Below are positions 9,979-18,581 of a stretch of DNA of 64,000 nt, piece by piece (within the stretch, counting starts at the first letter, position 1; each line of letters opens with the position of its first letter). Origin of the DNA: Alcaligenes faecalis. GTDB taxonomy: Bacteria; Pseudomonadota; Gammaproteobacteria; Burkholderiales; Burkholderiaceae_B. The DNA lies in contig NZ_CP031747.1 of the NCBI RefSeq assembly GCF_005311025.1, positions 372,001 to 436,000 of the forward strand, written 5' to 3'. The position numbers and the translations under genes were made by a program. The notes beneath the pieces were generated by a model. The model ran no database searches. It saw only the letters and a list, made by a program, of their open reading frames with translations, and was not told where the DNA came from.

Positions 9979-10683
9979 ATGATTGAATTCCTCCAAACCC
10001 TGCATTGGGGTTCACTGTTTCAAATTGTACTGATTGATATTTTGCTCGGTGGCGACAATGCCGTCGTGATCGCACTTGCCTGTCGCAACTTGCCCAAGCA
10101 GCAGCGCATGCAAGGCATTTTGTGGGGGACCGCAGGCGCAATTATCCTGCGTGTAGTCCTGATTTTCTTTGCTCTGACCTTATTGGATCTGCCATTTTTG
10201 AAAGTGGTGGGTGGTCTTTTGCTCATGTGGATCGGTATCAAGCTGCTGATGCCGGACGACGACGCACACGGCAATATTCAAGGGGGCGGAACCATCTGGG
10301 CTGCCGTCAAAACCATTATCATCGCGGATTTCGTGATGAGCCTGGATAACGTGATTGCCATTGCCGGTGCAGCACAAAACGCGCACCTGGATCATCAACT
10401 GGGCTACGTGATCTTTGGTTTATTGCTAAGTGTCCCCATTATTGTCTGGGGCAGCACCCTGGTTTTGAAACTGATCGACCGTTTCCCTATTGTCGTCACC
10501 CTGGGCGGTGCCTTGCTGGGCTGGATTGCAGGCGGCATGCTGGTCACGGACAAGATTGTGGAAAATCAATTTGGCGTGCAGCCCCAGCCTGTTAAACTCG
10601 GGGTCGAGATTGTTTGTGCCTTATTAGTGGTGGCGCTGGGCAAATGGCTGGCGCACCGTAAAGGTTCTACCAAGGAAGCTTAG
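9979..10683 (+). CDS. TerC-family integral membrane protein (YjbE-like)
   Basis: This 234-residue protein has seven or so membrane helices and the two acidic signature repeats of the TerC family: LIDILLGGDNAVVIALACRNLP near the N-terminus and FVMSLDNVIAIAGAA in the middle. The paired Asp residues in the membrane are thought to bind metal. Relatives are linked to manganese export or metalation of exported proteins, not only tellurite resistance. It is followed by a tiny membrane protein gene and hemC, apparently in one operon. Substrate is inferred from family only. Confidence 0.9.
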   Translation: MIEFLQTLHWGSLFQIVLIDILLGGDNAVVIALACRNLPKQQRMQGILWGTAGAIILRVVLIFFALTLLDLPFLKVVGGLLLMWIGIKLLMPDDDAHGNIQGGGTIWAAVKTIIIADFVMSLDNVIAIAGAAQNAHLDHQLGYVIFGLLLSVPIIVWGSTLVLKLIDRFPIVVTLGGALLGWIAGGMLVTDKIVENQFGVQPQPVKLGVEIVCALLVVALGKWLAHRKGSTKEA

Positions 10684-10687
10684 TTCT

Positions 10688-10813
10688 ATGGCAATTTTTA
10701 AATCCTCCGACGCCAAAGGTCAGGAAAGCGGTTTGTCCCTGCTGCAAGGCTTAGGGATCCTGGCCATTATCGGTATTGTTGCTGCCGCCATCGTGCGCTA
10801 TTTTGCTGCATGA
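10688..10813 (+). CDS. 41-residue single-span membrane protein
   Basis: A short open frame starts with ATG four bases after the TerC stop and ends with a TGA that overlaps the hemC ATG (ATGA). The product has a polar N-terminus ([15 protein letters not shown]) and one hydrophobic segment at about residues 18-36, ending with RYFAA. The tight translational coupling on both sides argues that it is real. No function is recognised; a partner or modulator role for TerC is a guess from position. Confidence 0.65.
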   Translation: MAIFKSSDAKGQESGLSLLQGLGILAIIGIVAAAIVRYFAA

Positions 10814-11772
10814 CCGCTGTGGCTTCTACTCCTCAGGAATTGGTTATTGCCACTCGTGCCAGTCAACTGGCCTTGTGGCAAGCCAAGCATGTTCGCGACC
10901 TTTTGCAGCAGCTGTACCCGCAGTGCAAGGTATCCTTGCTGGAAATGACAACCCGTGGTGACCAGATTCTGGATCGTACGCTGTCCAAAGTGGGTGGCAA
11001 GGGCCTGTTTGTCAAAGAGCTGGAAACCGCCTTGCTGGATGGCCGCGCCCATCTGGCGGTGCACTCCCTGAAAGACGTGCCGGTGGTGTTGCCCGAGTCC
11101 TTTGACCTGCCCATCATCATGGAGCGGGACGACCCACGCGATGCTTTTGTTTCCAATACTTATCCCAATCTTGCGGCTTTACCTGCTGGTGCCATCGTAG
11201 GCACTTCCAGTTTGCGCCGCGAGTCTCAGATTCGAGAGCGCTACCCGCACCTGGACATCCGTCCCCTGCGTGGCAATGTCCAGACCCGTTTGTCCAAGCT
11301 GGATCGTGGTGATTACGACGCCATTATTCTGGCTTCGGCTGGTTTGCGTCGTCTGGAATTGGCCGAGCGTATTCGCGATTACATCTCGACCGAAGACAGC
11401 TTGCCTGCCGCCGGGCAGGGGGCCTTGGGTATCGAGATCCTGAAAACTCGTACCGATGTGGCTCAATGGTTGGCGCCTTTGGCGCATTCCACCAGCCACG
11501 TATGTGCCTTGGCCGAGCGCGCCGTATCGCGTGCCTTGGGTGGTTCCTGTCAGGTGCCATTGGCGGCTTATGCCACCCTGAATGGCGAGGAGCTGAGCCT
11601 TAGCGGCCTGGTTGCCGAACCTGATGGGTCCACGGTGTACCGCGCTCAGATCACGGGTGCGTCCAAAGATGCGGAAGCCTTGGGCCTGTCGCTGGCGGAA
11701 GATCTGAAGCAGCAAGGTGCTCAAGCCATTCTGGATCGCTTGCTTACGGAACAGCCCGCAGAAGGCGAGTAA
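10810..11772 (+). CDS. hemC: Hydroxymethylbilane synthase (porphobilinogen deaminase) HemC
   Basis: HemC joins four porphobilinogen units into hydroxymethylbilane in tetrapyrrole synthesis. The 320-residue protein shows the domain 1 start ([15 protein letters not shown]), the TRGD and [11 protein letters not shown] motifs, the substrate-binding SLKDVP and RRESQIR segments, and the cofactor-attaching Cys in [14 protein letters not shown]. It starts within the stop of the small membrane gene and is followed after 6 bases by hemD. Confidence 0.97.
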   Translation: MTAVASTPQELVIATRASQLALWQAKHVRDLLQQLYPQCKVSLLEMTTRGDQILDRTLSKVGGKGLFVKELETALLDGRAHLAVHSLKDVPVVLPESFDLPIIMERDDPRDAFVSNTYPNLAALPAGAIVGTSSLRRESQIRERYPHLDIRPLRGNVQTRLSKLDRGDYDAIILASAGLRRLELAERIRDYISTEDSLPAAGQGALGIEILKTRTDVAQWLAPLAHSTSHVCALAERAVSRALGGSCQVPLAAYATLNGEELSLSGLVAEPDGSTVYRAQITGASKDAEALGLSLAEDLKQQGAQAILDRLLTEQPAEGE

Positions 11773-11778
11773 AGCGGC

Positions 11779-12579
11779 ATGAACCTGCCCTGTGTATTAC
11801 TGACCCGCCCCGCGGGACGGAACGAAACCCTGTCGGCTGCCTTGGCCGCGCAGGGTTTTTCTTCCTTGCTTATGCCCGCTTTGAGCCTGGAAGCGCAAAA
11901 CCTGTCCGAAGAACAATGGCAAGATCCCAAGGATTTTGACCTGGTGCTCTTTGTAAGCAGCAGTGCGGTCAATTTTTACTTTGCGGCTTTGCAAGCGCGC
12001 GGTCAACGCTGGCCTGACAAGGTATTGCTGGCTGCAGTTGGTTTTGCGACCGCTGCCTGTTTGCGCGCCCAGCCGGGCGTTTCTCCAGAGGCCGTACTTC
12101 ACCCTGAAAATACGGATTCCTTGCAGGACTCAGAGGCTCTGTGGGCGGTGCTGGAGCCCCGACTGGCGCAATTTGAACGGGTTCTGATTGTGCGCGGCCA
12201 TACTGGTCGTGAGTGGTTGGGCCAGCAACTGGAAAATCACGGTATTCAGGTCCAGCGCCTGGCCATTTACCAGCGTAGCCCCGCCCAGTGGAGTACAGAG
12301 CAAGGCCGCCAAATTCGTGACAGTTTGCAGGCGGGCCGTCTGGCCGTGTTGCTTAGCAGCTCTCAAAGCGCCGATGCGGTTTTCGCCAATGTACAAAGCC
12401 TGGGTTTACTGGATGTTTGGGCGCAATGTGCCTATGTGGTCATACATCCGCGTATTGAAGAACATTTACAGTCCTTATTGTTGCAGGCTGGAATCGCAGC
12501 GCCACCAATGGTAAAAAGGTGTACGCCAGACGATGATGACATTGTCGCTGCCTTGATGGCGGTGCTCTCGCGCGATTAG
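11779..12579 (+). CDS. hemD: Uroporphyrinogen-III synthase HemD
   Basis: HemD cyclises hydroxymethylbilane to uroporphyrinogen III. This 266-residue protein is poorly conserved, as is normal for the family, but has the opening VLLTRPAGRNETLSAALAAQG, the FVSSSAVNFYF stretch and the second-domain VLLSSSQSADAVFANV motif. Position between hemC and hemX supports the call. Confidence 0.93.
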   Translation: MNLPCVLLTRPAGRNETLSAALAAQGFSSLLMPALSLEAQNLSEEQWQDPKDFDLVLFVSSSAVNFYFAALQARGQRWPDKVLLAAVGFATAACLRAQPGVSPEAVLHPENTDSLQDSEALWAVLEPRLAQFERVLIVRGHTGREWLGQQLENHGIQVQRLAIYQRSPAQWSTEQGRQIRDSLQAGRLAVLLSSSQSADAVFANVQSLGLLDVWAQCAYVVIHPRIEEHLQSLLLQAGIAAPPMVKRCTPDDDDIVAALMAVLSRD

Positions 12580-12603
12580 CCTCACACGGATTACAATCTT
12601 GCC

Positions 12604-13962
12604 ATGAACGATAAAACAGAGAACGCATCCGCAAGCGAACCGGAGACTCCCATTTCCAGCCCAGCCAATACAGCGGCTCCTCGTCCGTATTCCGAACCCA
12701 AAGACAGCACCACTGCGCCGCAAAAGCGTAAAAGTGGCGCGGGTCCGGCTTATGCTTTGACGGCTGTTGTGGTGGTGCTGGCCGCTGCCGGTCTTTGGTA
12801 CCAGAATTCATTGCTGGAAAAGCATAAGGCCGAGCTGCAAGCCCAGCTGGCGACCAATATCAACACGACAGAGCAGGCGCGCCAAACCGCGCAGCAGGCC
12901 CTGGCCTTGGCGCAGCGTCAATCCGACAAGCTTGCCCAGTTGGAAAAATCCTTTAACGATTCCACCGAACAGTTTCATGATCTGAGCCAAGCCTTCCAGA
13001 CCATGACAGACAGCGGGTCGGAACTGGTTTTGCTGAATGATATTGATCACCTGGCCACGATTGCGCAGCAACAGCTGATGCTGGGTGGCAATGTGGCCAA
13101 TGCCATCGTTTCTCTGGAAGCTGCTCAGGCGCAATTGGCTCGTGCCAATCGCGTCGGTCTGGCTTCCTTGCAACAAACACTGAATGGCGATCTGGAACGC
13201 CTGCGCGCCGCTGCCACGGTGGATGTGGCCTCCTTGTCGCGTCAACTGGATATCTTGTCGCGCTACGTCTCGGAAGCGCCTTTGCTGGTGCCGGATGACG
13301 TTGCCGGTGGTGCGAATACTGAAGCGCTGGACTTGCAGTCCGACGTTCAGGAACCTACGGAACTGGCCGCTGATGCCCCTTGGTGGGAGCGCAGCTGGAA
13401 TACGGTGGAACAGTGGGGTAGCAGCGCCTGGCGCTCGGTCAGCCACGATCTGGGGCAGTTTGTCTCCATCCGTCGTGTCGACGATGCCGCCGCCTTGCTG
13501 ATGTCGCCGGATCAGGCTGCCCGTCTGCGAGAGAACCTGCGTCTGCGCATTATGGCCGCCCAACTGGCCATGATGATGAACCAGTCCGCCGTCTGGCAGA
13601 CCGAGCTGAACGCAGTCGCGACGGCGCTGGAAAAACGCTTTGATACGCAATCCGGTCAGGTTCAGCAGGCCTTGCGTCTGACCCGCCAATTGCAGGACAC
13701 CCGCATCGGTGCTCGTTTGCCTACCGTGAATAACACCTTGGCGGCCATTGAGAGCCTGCGTCAGGCTCAGGCCGGCCGTAGTCAGGACAATGCCGACGAC
13801 ACCACGACCGAGCAGGGCGATACGGACCCTATTTTGTCCGACCCTCCTCAATCCACAGAACCTGCCAGCCAGGAGGAGCCCGCTGCTCCTGCTGCCGAAC
13901 AGACTGAGTCTGCGACTCCCGCTCAATCCGAGACGGAACAGCCGGCTCAGGCGCAGGGGTAA
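12604..13962 (+). CDS. hemX: HemX-family membrane protein
   Basis: HemX (452 residues) is often labelled uroporphyrinogen-III C-methyltransferase, but it carries no methyltransferase domain. It has a cytoplasmic Pro/Thr/Ser-rich N-terminus, one membrane span at about residues 49-66, a long coiled-coil region (about 70-140; KAELQAQLATNINTTEQA) and a helical domain with WWERSWNTVEQWGSSAWRS. The acidic, Gln-rich C-terminus is low complexity. Its exact role in haem synthesis is unsettled. It lies in the hemCDXY block, 24 bases after hemD and 3 bases before hemY. Confidence 0.9.
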   Translation: MNDKTENASASEPETPISSPANTAAPRPYSEPKDSTTAPQKRKSGAGPAYALTAVVVVLAAAGLWYQNSLLEKHKAELQAQLATNINTTEQARQTAQQALALAQRQSDKLAQLEKSFNDSTEQFHDLSQAFQTMTDSGSELVLLNDIDHLATIAQQQLMLGGNVANAIVSLEAAQAQLARANRVGLASLQQTLNGDLERLRAAATVDVASLSRQLDILSRYVSEAPLLVPDDVAGGANTEALDLQSDVQEPTELAADAPWWERSWNTVEQWGSSAWRSVSHDLGQFVSIRRVDDAAALLMSPDQAARLRENLRLRIMAAQLAMMMNQSAVWQTELNAVATALEKRFDTQSGQVQQALRLTRQLQDTRIGARLPTVNNTLAAIESLRQAQAGRSQDNADDTTTEQGDTDPILSDPPQSTEPASQEEPAAPAAEQTESATPAQSETEQPAQAQG

Positions 13963-13965
13963 GGT

Positions 13966-15471
13966 ATGCGTACTTGGTTTTGGACTCTCATCTTATTTAT
14001 CGCTGCGGTCGCGCTGGCTCTGGTCTTGCGTGAACACGCCGGTAATGTCTATTTGGTCACGCCGCATTATCTGGCACGTGCTTCGCTGACTTACGTGGTC
14101 CTGTGCACGCTGGGGCTGTTCATCGTGCTGTACGTACTGCTGCGTCTGTTGGCCTGGTTCAGCGATGGTCCGGAGCGTTTCCGCCTGTGGCGTGGTCGTC
14201 GCGCTCAACGCCGTGACCAGGCTTTGCTGGAAACTGGCTGGATCAGCATTCTGGAAGGTCGTTACGAGCAAGCTGAAAAAGACTTGATGAAGCTGATGAG
14301 CAAAACCCGCTCGCAGTCCAGCAAAGTCGTGGCAGGCTTGGCAGCAGCGCGTGCTGCGCATTACCAAGGTCAGATTGCTCACCGTGACGAAGCCTTGGCC
14401 GCCGCTCGTGCTGCCGCTGGCGATGATGCCCGTTTGAAAGAGGCTAGTGCCGTGGCTTCGGCCGAGCTGTACCTGGATCAGAATCGTACCGAAGAAGCCA
14501 TCGAGCTGCTGCAGGATTTGCAGGATGCCAGTTCGCGCCACTTGCACGCCACTCGTTTGTTGTTGCGCGCCTATCGCCAGCAAGGTAATGCCGAACGTGT
14601 TTACGAGTTGACCCGTTTGCTGGTGCGCCGCAGCGGCATCGAACGTCAAGAGGCACTGAACCACATCGAATTTGCCGCTGCTGCTCGTTTGCGTGTGGGT
14701 GGTGCTGAACAGTTCAAGGCCTTATGGTCGGATCTGAAGTCCGAAGAAAAGATCCTGCCCGGCGTCGCGCTGGAAGCTGCCCTGATTCAAGAACATGAAG
14801 GCAATTATGAAGAAGCCGGTCGTATCCTGGAGCCTGCGATTGCAGCCAGTTTCGACAGCCGCTTGCTGGAAGCCTACGCCCAGTGCCCACCTGAATATGT
14901 GGGCCGCCGCTTGGCCAAGGCCGAAGAGTGGCTGCGCAGTCAGCCCAACAATCCGGTCTTGCTGTCCACCTTGGGCCATCTGTGCCTGACCAGCCAATTG
15001 TGGGGGCAGGGCGAGCATTACCTGTTGCGTAGCCTGAAAATCCAGGGCGATCTGCGTAATCATGCTTTGTTGGGTAATCTGTACGACAGCCTGGGTCGCC
15101 ACGACGAAGCCGTCTCTTACTGGCGCAAGGCCGCCTCCATGGCCGGCACCTTACCGATTCTGGCGGTCAGCACGGCTTTGCCAGCAGCCGATACTCGTCA
15201 TGACCCTAGCCATACCGATGCAGACAGCCTGCCATCGCAGGATGACGACGATCTGCCGCATTACACCTATGCCGCCAGCGTCGTGGCCGAGGACCTGCCG
15301 GATCAGGGCCGTCCATTGCCTGTGGTGGCCGAGCCAGTGCCTCCTGCTGCCACGCCTTCGCAAGACAGCTTGAGCTCCTCTTCGGATCTGGATGATTACT
15401 TTGATACGGCTCCCATCCCTGGGGTCGATCTCTCTCAAACTTCGGATCGTCCTCGACGCTCCAACGATTAA
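13966..15471 (+). CDS. hemY: HemY, TPR-containing haem biosynthesis-associated protein
   Basis: This 501-residue protein begins with two membrane helices (about 3-20 and 42-62) typical of the HemY_N domain, followed by tetratricopeptide-like helices through about residue 390 (for example LLGNLYDSLGRHDEAVSYWRK). The last 100 residues are acidic and low complexity. This HemY differs from the protoporphyrinogen oxidase of the same name in Gram-positives. It probably acts as a scaffold in the inner membrane during haem synthesis; the mechanism is not established. Confidence 0.92.
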   Translation: MRTWFWTLILFIAAVALALVLREHAGNVYLVTPHYLARASLTYVVLCTLGLFIVLYVLLRLLAWFSDGPERFRLWRGRRAQRRDQALLETGWISILEGRYEQAEKDLMKLMSKTRSQSSKVVAGLAAARAAHYQGQIAHRDEALAAARAAAGDDARLKEASAVASAELYLDQNRTEEAIELLQDLQDASSRHLHATRLLLRAYRQQGNAERVYELTRLLVRRSGIERQEALNHIEFAAAARLRVGGAEQFKALWSDLKSEEKILPGVALEAALIQEHEGNYEEAGRILEPAIAASFDSRLLEAYAQCPPEYVGRRLAKAEEWLRSQPNNPVLLSTLGHLCLTSQLWGQGEHYLLRSLKIQGDLRNHALLGNLYDSLGRHDEAVSYWRKAASMAGTLPILAVSTALPAADTRHDPSHTDADSLPSQDDDDLPHYTYAASVVAEDLPDQGRPLPVVAEPVPPAATPSQDSLSSSSDLDDYFDTAPIPGVDLSQTSDRPRRSND

Positions 15472-15499
15472 TTTCTTTTATTTTTAAAGGTTTGCACGA

Positions 15500-16036
15500 A
15501 TGAGCCTCGCCCAAGTACCTGCTGGCAAAAAACTGCCCGACGAGATCAACGTAGTCATCGAAATCCCCATGAACTCGGACCCCGTCAAATACGAAGTTGA
15601 CGAGAACGGCGTGGTTTTTGTGGACCGTTTCATGCTGACCGCCATGCACTACCCTTGCAACTACGGCTACGTTCCACAAACCATTTCGGACGATGGCGAC
15701 CCGGTTGACGTGCTGGTGATTGCTCCTTTCCCAATCCAGATCGGTGCCGTGATTCCTTGCCGTCCTATCGGCGTGCTGCATATGGACGACGAAGGCGGTG
15801 GTGATGCCAAACTGCTGGCCGTGCCTACCGACAAGCTGTACCCCCTGTACCGCAACGTGAAGTCGCCTGAAGATCTGCAACCTGAAGAGCTGGAGCGCAT
15901 CAAGCACTTTTTCGAGCACTACAAAGACATCGAAAAAGGTAAATGGGTCAAGGTCAAGGGCTGGGACGGTATCGAAGCTGCCAAGAAAGAGCTGGTAGAC
16001 GGTGCCAAGCGCTTTGCTGACGGCCAGGCAAAATGA
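15500..16036 (+). CDS. ppa: Inorganic pyrophosphatase
   Basis: This is a family I soluble pyrophosphatase (178 residues) that hydrolyses PPi to drive biosynthetic reactions. The metal-binding signature DGDPVDVLV is present, with the Lys/Tyr residues of the active site ([16 protein letters not shown]). It lies 28 bases after hemY, and its stop overlaps the ATG of the next gene (ATGA). Confidence 0.97.
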   Translation: MSLAQVPAGKKLPDEINVVIEIPMNSDPVKYEVDENGVVFVDRFMLTAMHYPCNYGYVPQTISDDGDPVDVLVIAPFPIQIGAVIPCRPIGVLHMDDEGGGDAKLLAVPTDKLYPLYRNVKSPEDLQPEELERIKHFFEHYKDIEKGKWVKVKGWDGIEAAKKELVDGAKRFADGQAK

Positions 16037-16728
16037 GTACCGTCATTCCCGCACCCGCCGTTGCGGCCCTGAACGTACAGGGCAGTGAGCAGGTTTTTCC
16101 TGTACGCCGCATTTACTGCGTCGGCCGCAATTACGTCGAGCATGCACAGGAAATGGGCTTTACCGGTCGCGAAGATCCTTTTTTCTTCTGCAAACCGGCG
16201 GACTCCATCTTGAACGTGCTGCCCGGCCAGGTCTGCGACATGCCTTATCCCTCTCGCACCCAGGATCTGCATCACGAGATCGAACTCGTCGTGGCTTTGT
16301 CCAAGGGCGGGCGTGATCTGACTGTGGAGCAGGCTGCTGAATGTGTGTGGGGATACGCGGTGGGTCTGGACATGACCCGCCGGGATTTGCAGACGCAAGC
16401 TAAAAAAGCTGGTCGTCCCTGGGAAGTGGGCAAAGCCTTTGACCACTCCGCGCCGACCGGCCCTCTGGTCCCACGCAGCCGTATTGGCGAGCTGTCCCAA
16501 GGTGCTATCACCCTGGACGTCAACGGCGAGCGTCGCCAGACTGGCGATTTGAATCAGCTGATCTGGAATGTGGCTGAATCCATCGCTTACCTGTCGGGCC
16601 TGTTCGAGTTGTTCCCAGGTGACATCATTTTCACGGGAACCCCAGCCGGTGTCGGCTCGGTGGAACGTGGCGATGTGATGCACGGGGCGATCGATGGTCT
16701 GGGTAGCATAGAGGTGCGTCTGGTCTGA
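16033..16728 (+). CDS. Fumarylacetoacetate hydrolase-family protein
   Basis: The 231-residue protein covers the single FAH-fold domain, with [16 protein letters not shown] at the start, metal ligands in [10 protein letters not shown] and [14 protein letters not shown], and [10 protein letters not shown] near the end. Members of this short subfamily include fumarylpyruvate hydrolases, acylpyruvases and oxaloacetate decarboxylases. The substrate cannot be fixed. It is translationally coupled to ppa (ATGA overlap) and followed by a strong terminator. Confidence 0.92.
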   Translation: MSTVIPAPAVAALNVQGSEQVFPVRRIYCVGRNYVEHAQEMGFTGREDPFFFCKPADSILNVLPGQVCDMPYPSRTQDLHHEIELVVALSKGGRDLTVEQAAECVWGYAVGLDMTRRDLQTQAKKAGRPWEVGKAFDHSAPTGPLVPRSRIGELSQGAITLDVNGERRQTGDLNQLIWNVAESIAYLSGLFELFPGDIIFTGTPAGVGSVERGDVMHGAIDGLGSIEVRLV

Positions 16729-16752
16729 TCCAGGTCTGAATAGCTGGTCATG

Positions 16753-16788
16753 AACCCGTCTGGAGAGCAGTCTCCAGACGGGTTTATT
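16753..16788 (+). terminator. Strong rho-independent terminator
   Basis: A perfect 14-base stem AACCCGTCTGGAGA / TCTCCAGACGGGTT with a GCAG loop is followed by TATT. It closes the ppa-FAH transcript. Confidence 0.88.
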
Positions 16789-16905
16789 CATTGGGTCTTC
16801 TGATGCAAGGCGGGGGCGCGTCGTCATTTGCATGTCTGCCGTCTGACGGTCAGGCGTGTGTAGATGACGGTATATCTTGCCTGTCAGAAGTAATTTATTG
16901 ATAAT

Positions 16906-16920
16906 TGAGACTTATTCTTA
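16906..16920. promoter_or_regulatory. Candidate Fur box before the first ECF sigma gene
   Basis: TGAGACT-T-ATTCTTA resembles the 7-1-7 Fur consensus TGATAAT-N-ATTATCA (5 of 7 matches in each half). It lies 30 bases before the sigma factor ATG in an AT-rich stretch. Iron repression of the cassette is inferred. Confidence 0.5.
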
Positions 16921-16950
16921 TTTGTCTCCCTGCCTGACTCCAGGCTTTCA

Positions 16951-17466
16951 ATGAATACACCCATGTCTGACAAGCTATCCGTGATGACGGTTGAAACGCT
17001 CTATTGCCTTCATCATGGCTGGCTGCAGGGCTGGCTGCGCCGTAAGCTGGGCAATAGCAATGATGCCGCTGATATTGCGCAGGACACCTTTGAGCGCATT
17101 CTGACAGCACGCACATTTTCCCCAGGTCTTGGCAGTGAACCGCGTGCCTTGCTGACGCATGTCGCGAAAGGCTTGCTGGTCGATCACTGGCGCAGAAAGT
17201 CGGTGGAAGAGGCTTATCTGGAAGCCATTGTCCATCTTCCCGCTGTGCATATGCCATCCCCGGAAACCAGACTGATCATCATCGAGGCCTTGATGCGGAT
17301 AGACGCCATGCTGGCCAGCTTGACACCGCGCACTCGGGAGGTGTTTTTGCTGGCGCAACTGCATGGCATGACGCTGGCTCAGATTGCCGAGCATATGAAG
17401 ATGCCCTTGATTACGGTGCGTCGCTACATCCAGAAAGCGCTGGTTGCCTGCGCGGCGGTTGCATAG
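16951..17466 (+). CDS. FecI-type ECF sigma factor (cassette 1)
   Basis: The 171-residue protein has sigma region 2 (LRRKLGNSNDAADIAQDTFERIL, ending VDHWRRKSVE) and region 4 (LTPRTREVFLLAQLHGMTLAQIAEHM ... VRRYIQKAL), as in FecI iron-starvation sigma factors. It would direct transcription of the downstream TonB receptor when released by the adjacent FecR-type protein. A second ATG at 16963 is also possible. The next gene starts 7 bases after its stop. Confidence 0.93.
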   Translation: MNTPMSDKLSVMTVETLYCLHHGWLQGWLRRKLGNSNDAADIAQDTFERILTARTFSPGLGSEPRALLTHVAKGLLVDHWRRKSVEEAYLEAIVHLPAVHMPSPETRLIIIEALMRIDAMLASLTPRTREVFLLAQLHGMTLAQIAEHMKMPLITVRRYIQKALVACAAVA

Positions 17467-17473
17467 GGCTAGC

Positions 17474-18442
17474 ATGTCTTCATCCACGGGCACCATCCAG
17501 CACGATCTGCTGAAAGAGGCGGCCAACTGGGCCATGACCTTCCAGTACGACACGCCTTCAGACAGCGAGCGTCAGGCTTTCGAACAATGGCGCAGAAAAA
17601 GCCCGGCTCATGAAGATGCCTGGACGCGAACACAGGCTGTATTTCATGTTTTCGATCAGTTGCCAGCGGAGATAGGCAAAGAGGTGGTGGAGAAGCTGGA
17701 TCGTCGCCACAAACGTCGTCACACCTTGCGCATGCTGGGGACGTTGCTGTTTGCTGCGCCCTTGGGGATGCTGGCCGTCAGTCAGGCTCCCTGGCGTCGC
17801 TTGACCGCTGATGTGGCCACAGGAACGGGGGAGCGTAAACCTCTGGTTCTGCCTGATGGTTCCCAGCTGGTGCTCAATACGCGCAGCGCCGTGAATATTG
17901 CACAAAGCCAGACCGAGCGCCGACTCCATTTGCTGGCTGGCGAGATTCTGATTACGACCCAGCCGGACTCTTTTGCCGTTCCCAGACCTTTTCTGGTCGA
18001 TACCTCCGCCGGACTGGTGCGTGCCTTGGGGACACGTTTCAGTGTGCGCCAGCTGGATGGTGATACGTTCCGCGTGGCGGTGCTGGAGCATGCCGTCGAG
18101 GTTCGGCCTTTGGCGGGGTCGTCTCGTCGCGTACAAGCGGGTGAGCAGGCGGACTTTGATATCAGGGGTGTCAGCACGCCTCGCCCATTACAAAACGCGG
18201 ATGTGTTTTGGGAGCAGGGCATCCTGTTGGCCAAAGACATGCGGCTTGAGGATGTGCTGGCCGAGCTGGGGCGGTATCGCTCGGGTGTGCTGCGTTGTGA
18301 TCCGACCTTGTCGCAGTTGCGCGTATCGGGGGCCTTGTCCTTGAAGGATACTGATGCCGCCTTGGCCAGCCTGGCGGAGTCTTTGCCATTGCGCATCGTG
18401 ACTTACTCATCATATTGGGTGGAGCTGGTTCCGCAGCTTTAA
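17474..18442 (+). CDS. FecR-type anti-sigma factor (cassette 1)
   Basis: The 322-residue protein has an N-terminal cytoplasmic anti-sigma domain (DUF4880-like, AANWAMTF ... AFEQWRRKSPAHEDAW), one membrane span at about residues 85-102, and a periplasmic FecR domain (LVLPDGSQLVLNTRSAVNI) with a C-terminal STN-like part. It passes the ligand signal from the TonB receptor to the sigma factor. The start at 17474 is used because it follows the sigma stop; ten codons further upstream are open but overlap the sigma gene. Confidence 0.93.
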   Translation: MSSSTGTIQHDLLKEAANWAMTFQYDTPSDSERQAFEQWRRKSPAHEDAWTRTQAVFHVFDQLPAEIGKEVVEKLDRRHKRRHTLRMLGTLLFAAPLGMLAVSQAPWRRLTADVATGTGERKPLVLPDGSQLVLNTRSAVNIAQSQTERRLHLLAGEILITTQPDSFAVPRPFLVDTSAGLVRALGTRFSVRQLDGDTFRVAVLEHAVEVRPLAGSSRRVQAGEQADFDIRGVSTPRPLQNADVFWEQGILLAKDMRLEDVLAELGRYRSGVLRCDPTLSQLRVSGALSLKDTDAALASLAESLPLRIVTYSSYWVELVPQL

Positions 18443-18581
18443 AGAGGCGCAACTCCGTGCGTTTGCTCAAGGTTTGAAAAAAATCTTCCATAAAGTGAGC
18501 ACTTTTTTCGTCTCGTCCGGTGTACCTCTTATGACGCATGACGTCGCAGGTTTTCACCTCCATTGACGAAAGGTTCCTAGC

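Noticed and set aside
12808-13926. 372-codon minus-strand open frame opposite hemX
   Set aside because: Shadow of the low-complexity Gln/Ala-rich hemX gene, with no ribosome-binding site or family features.
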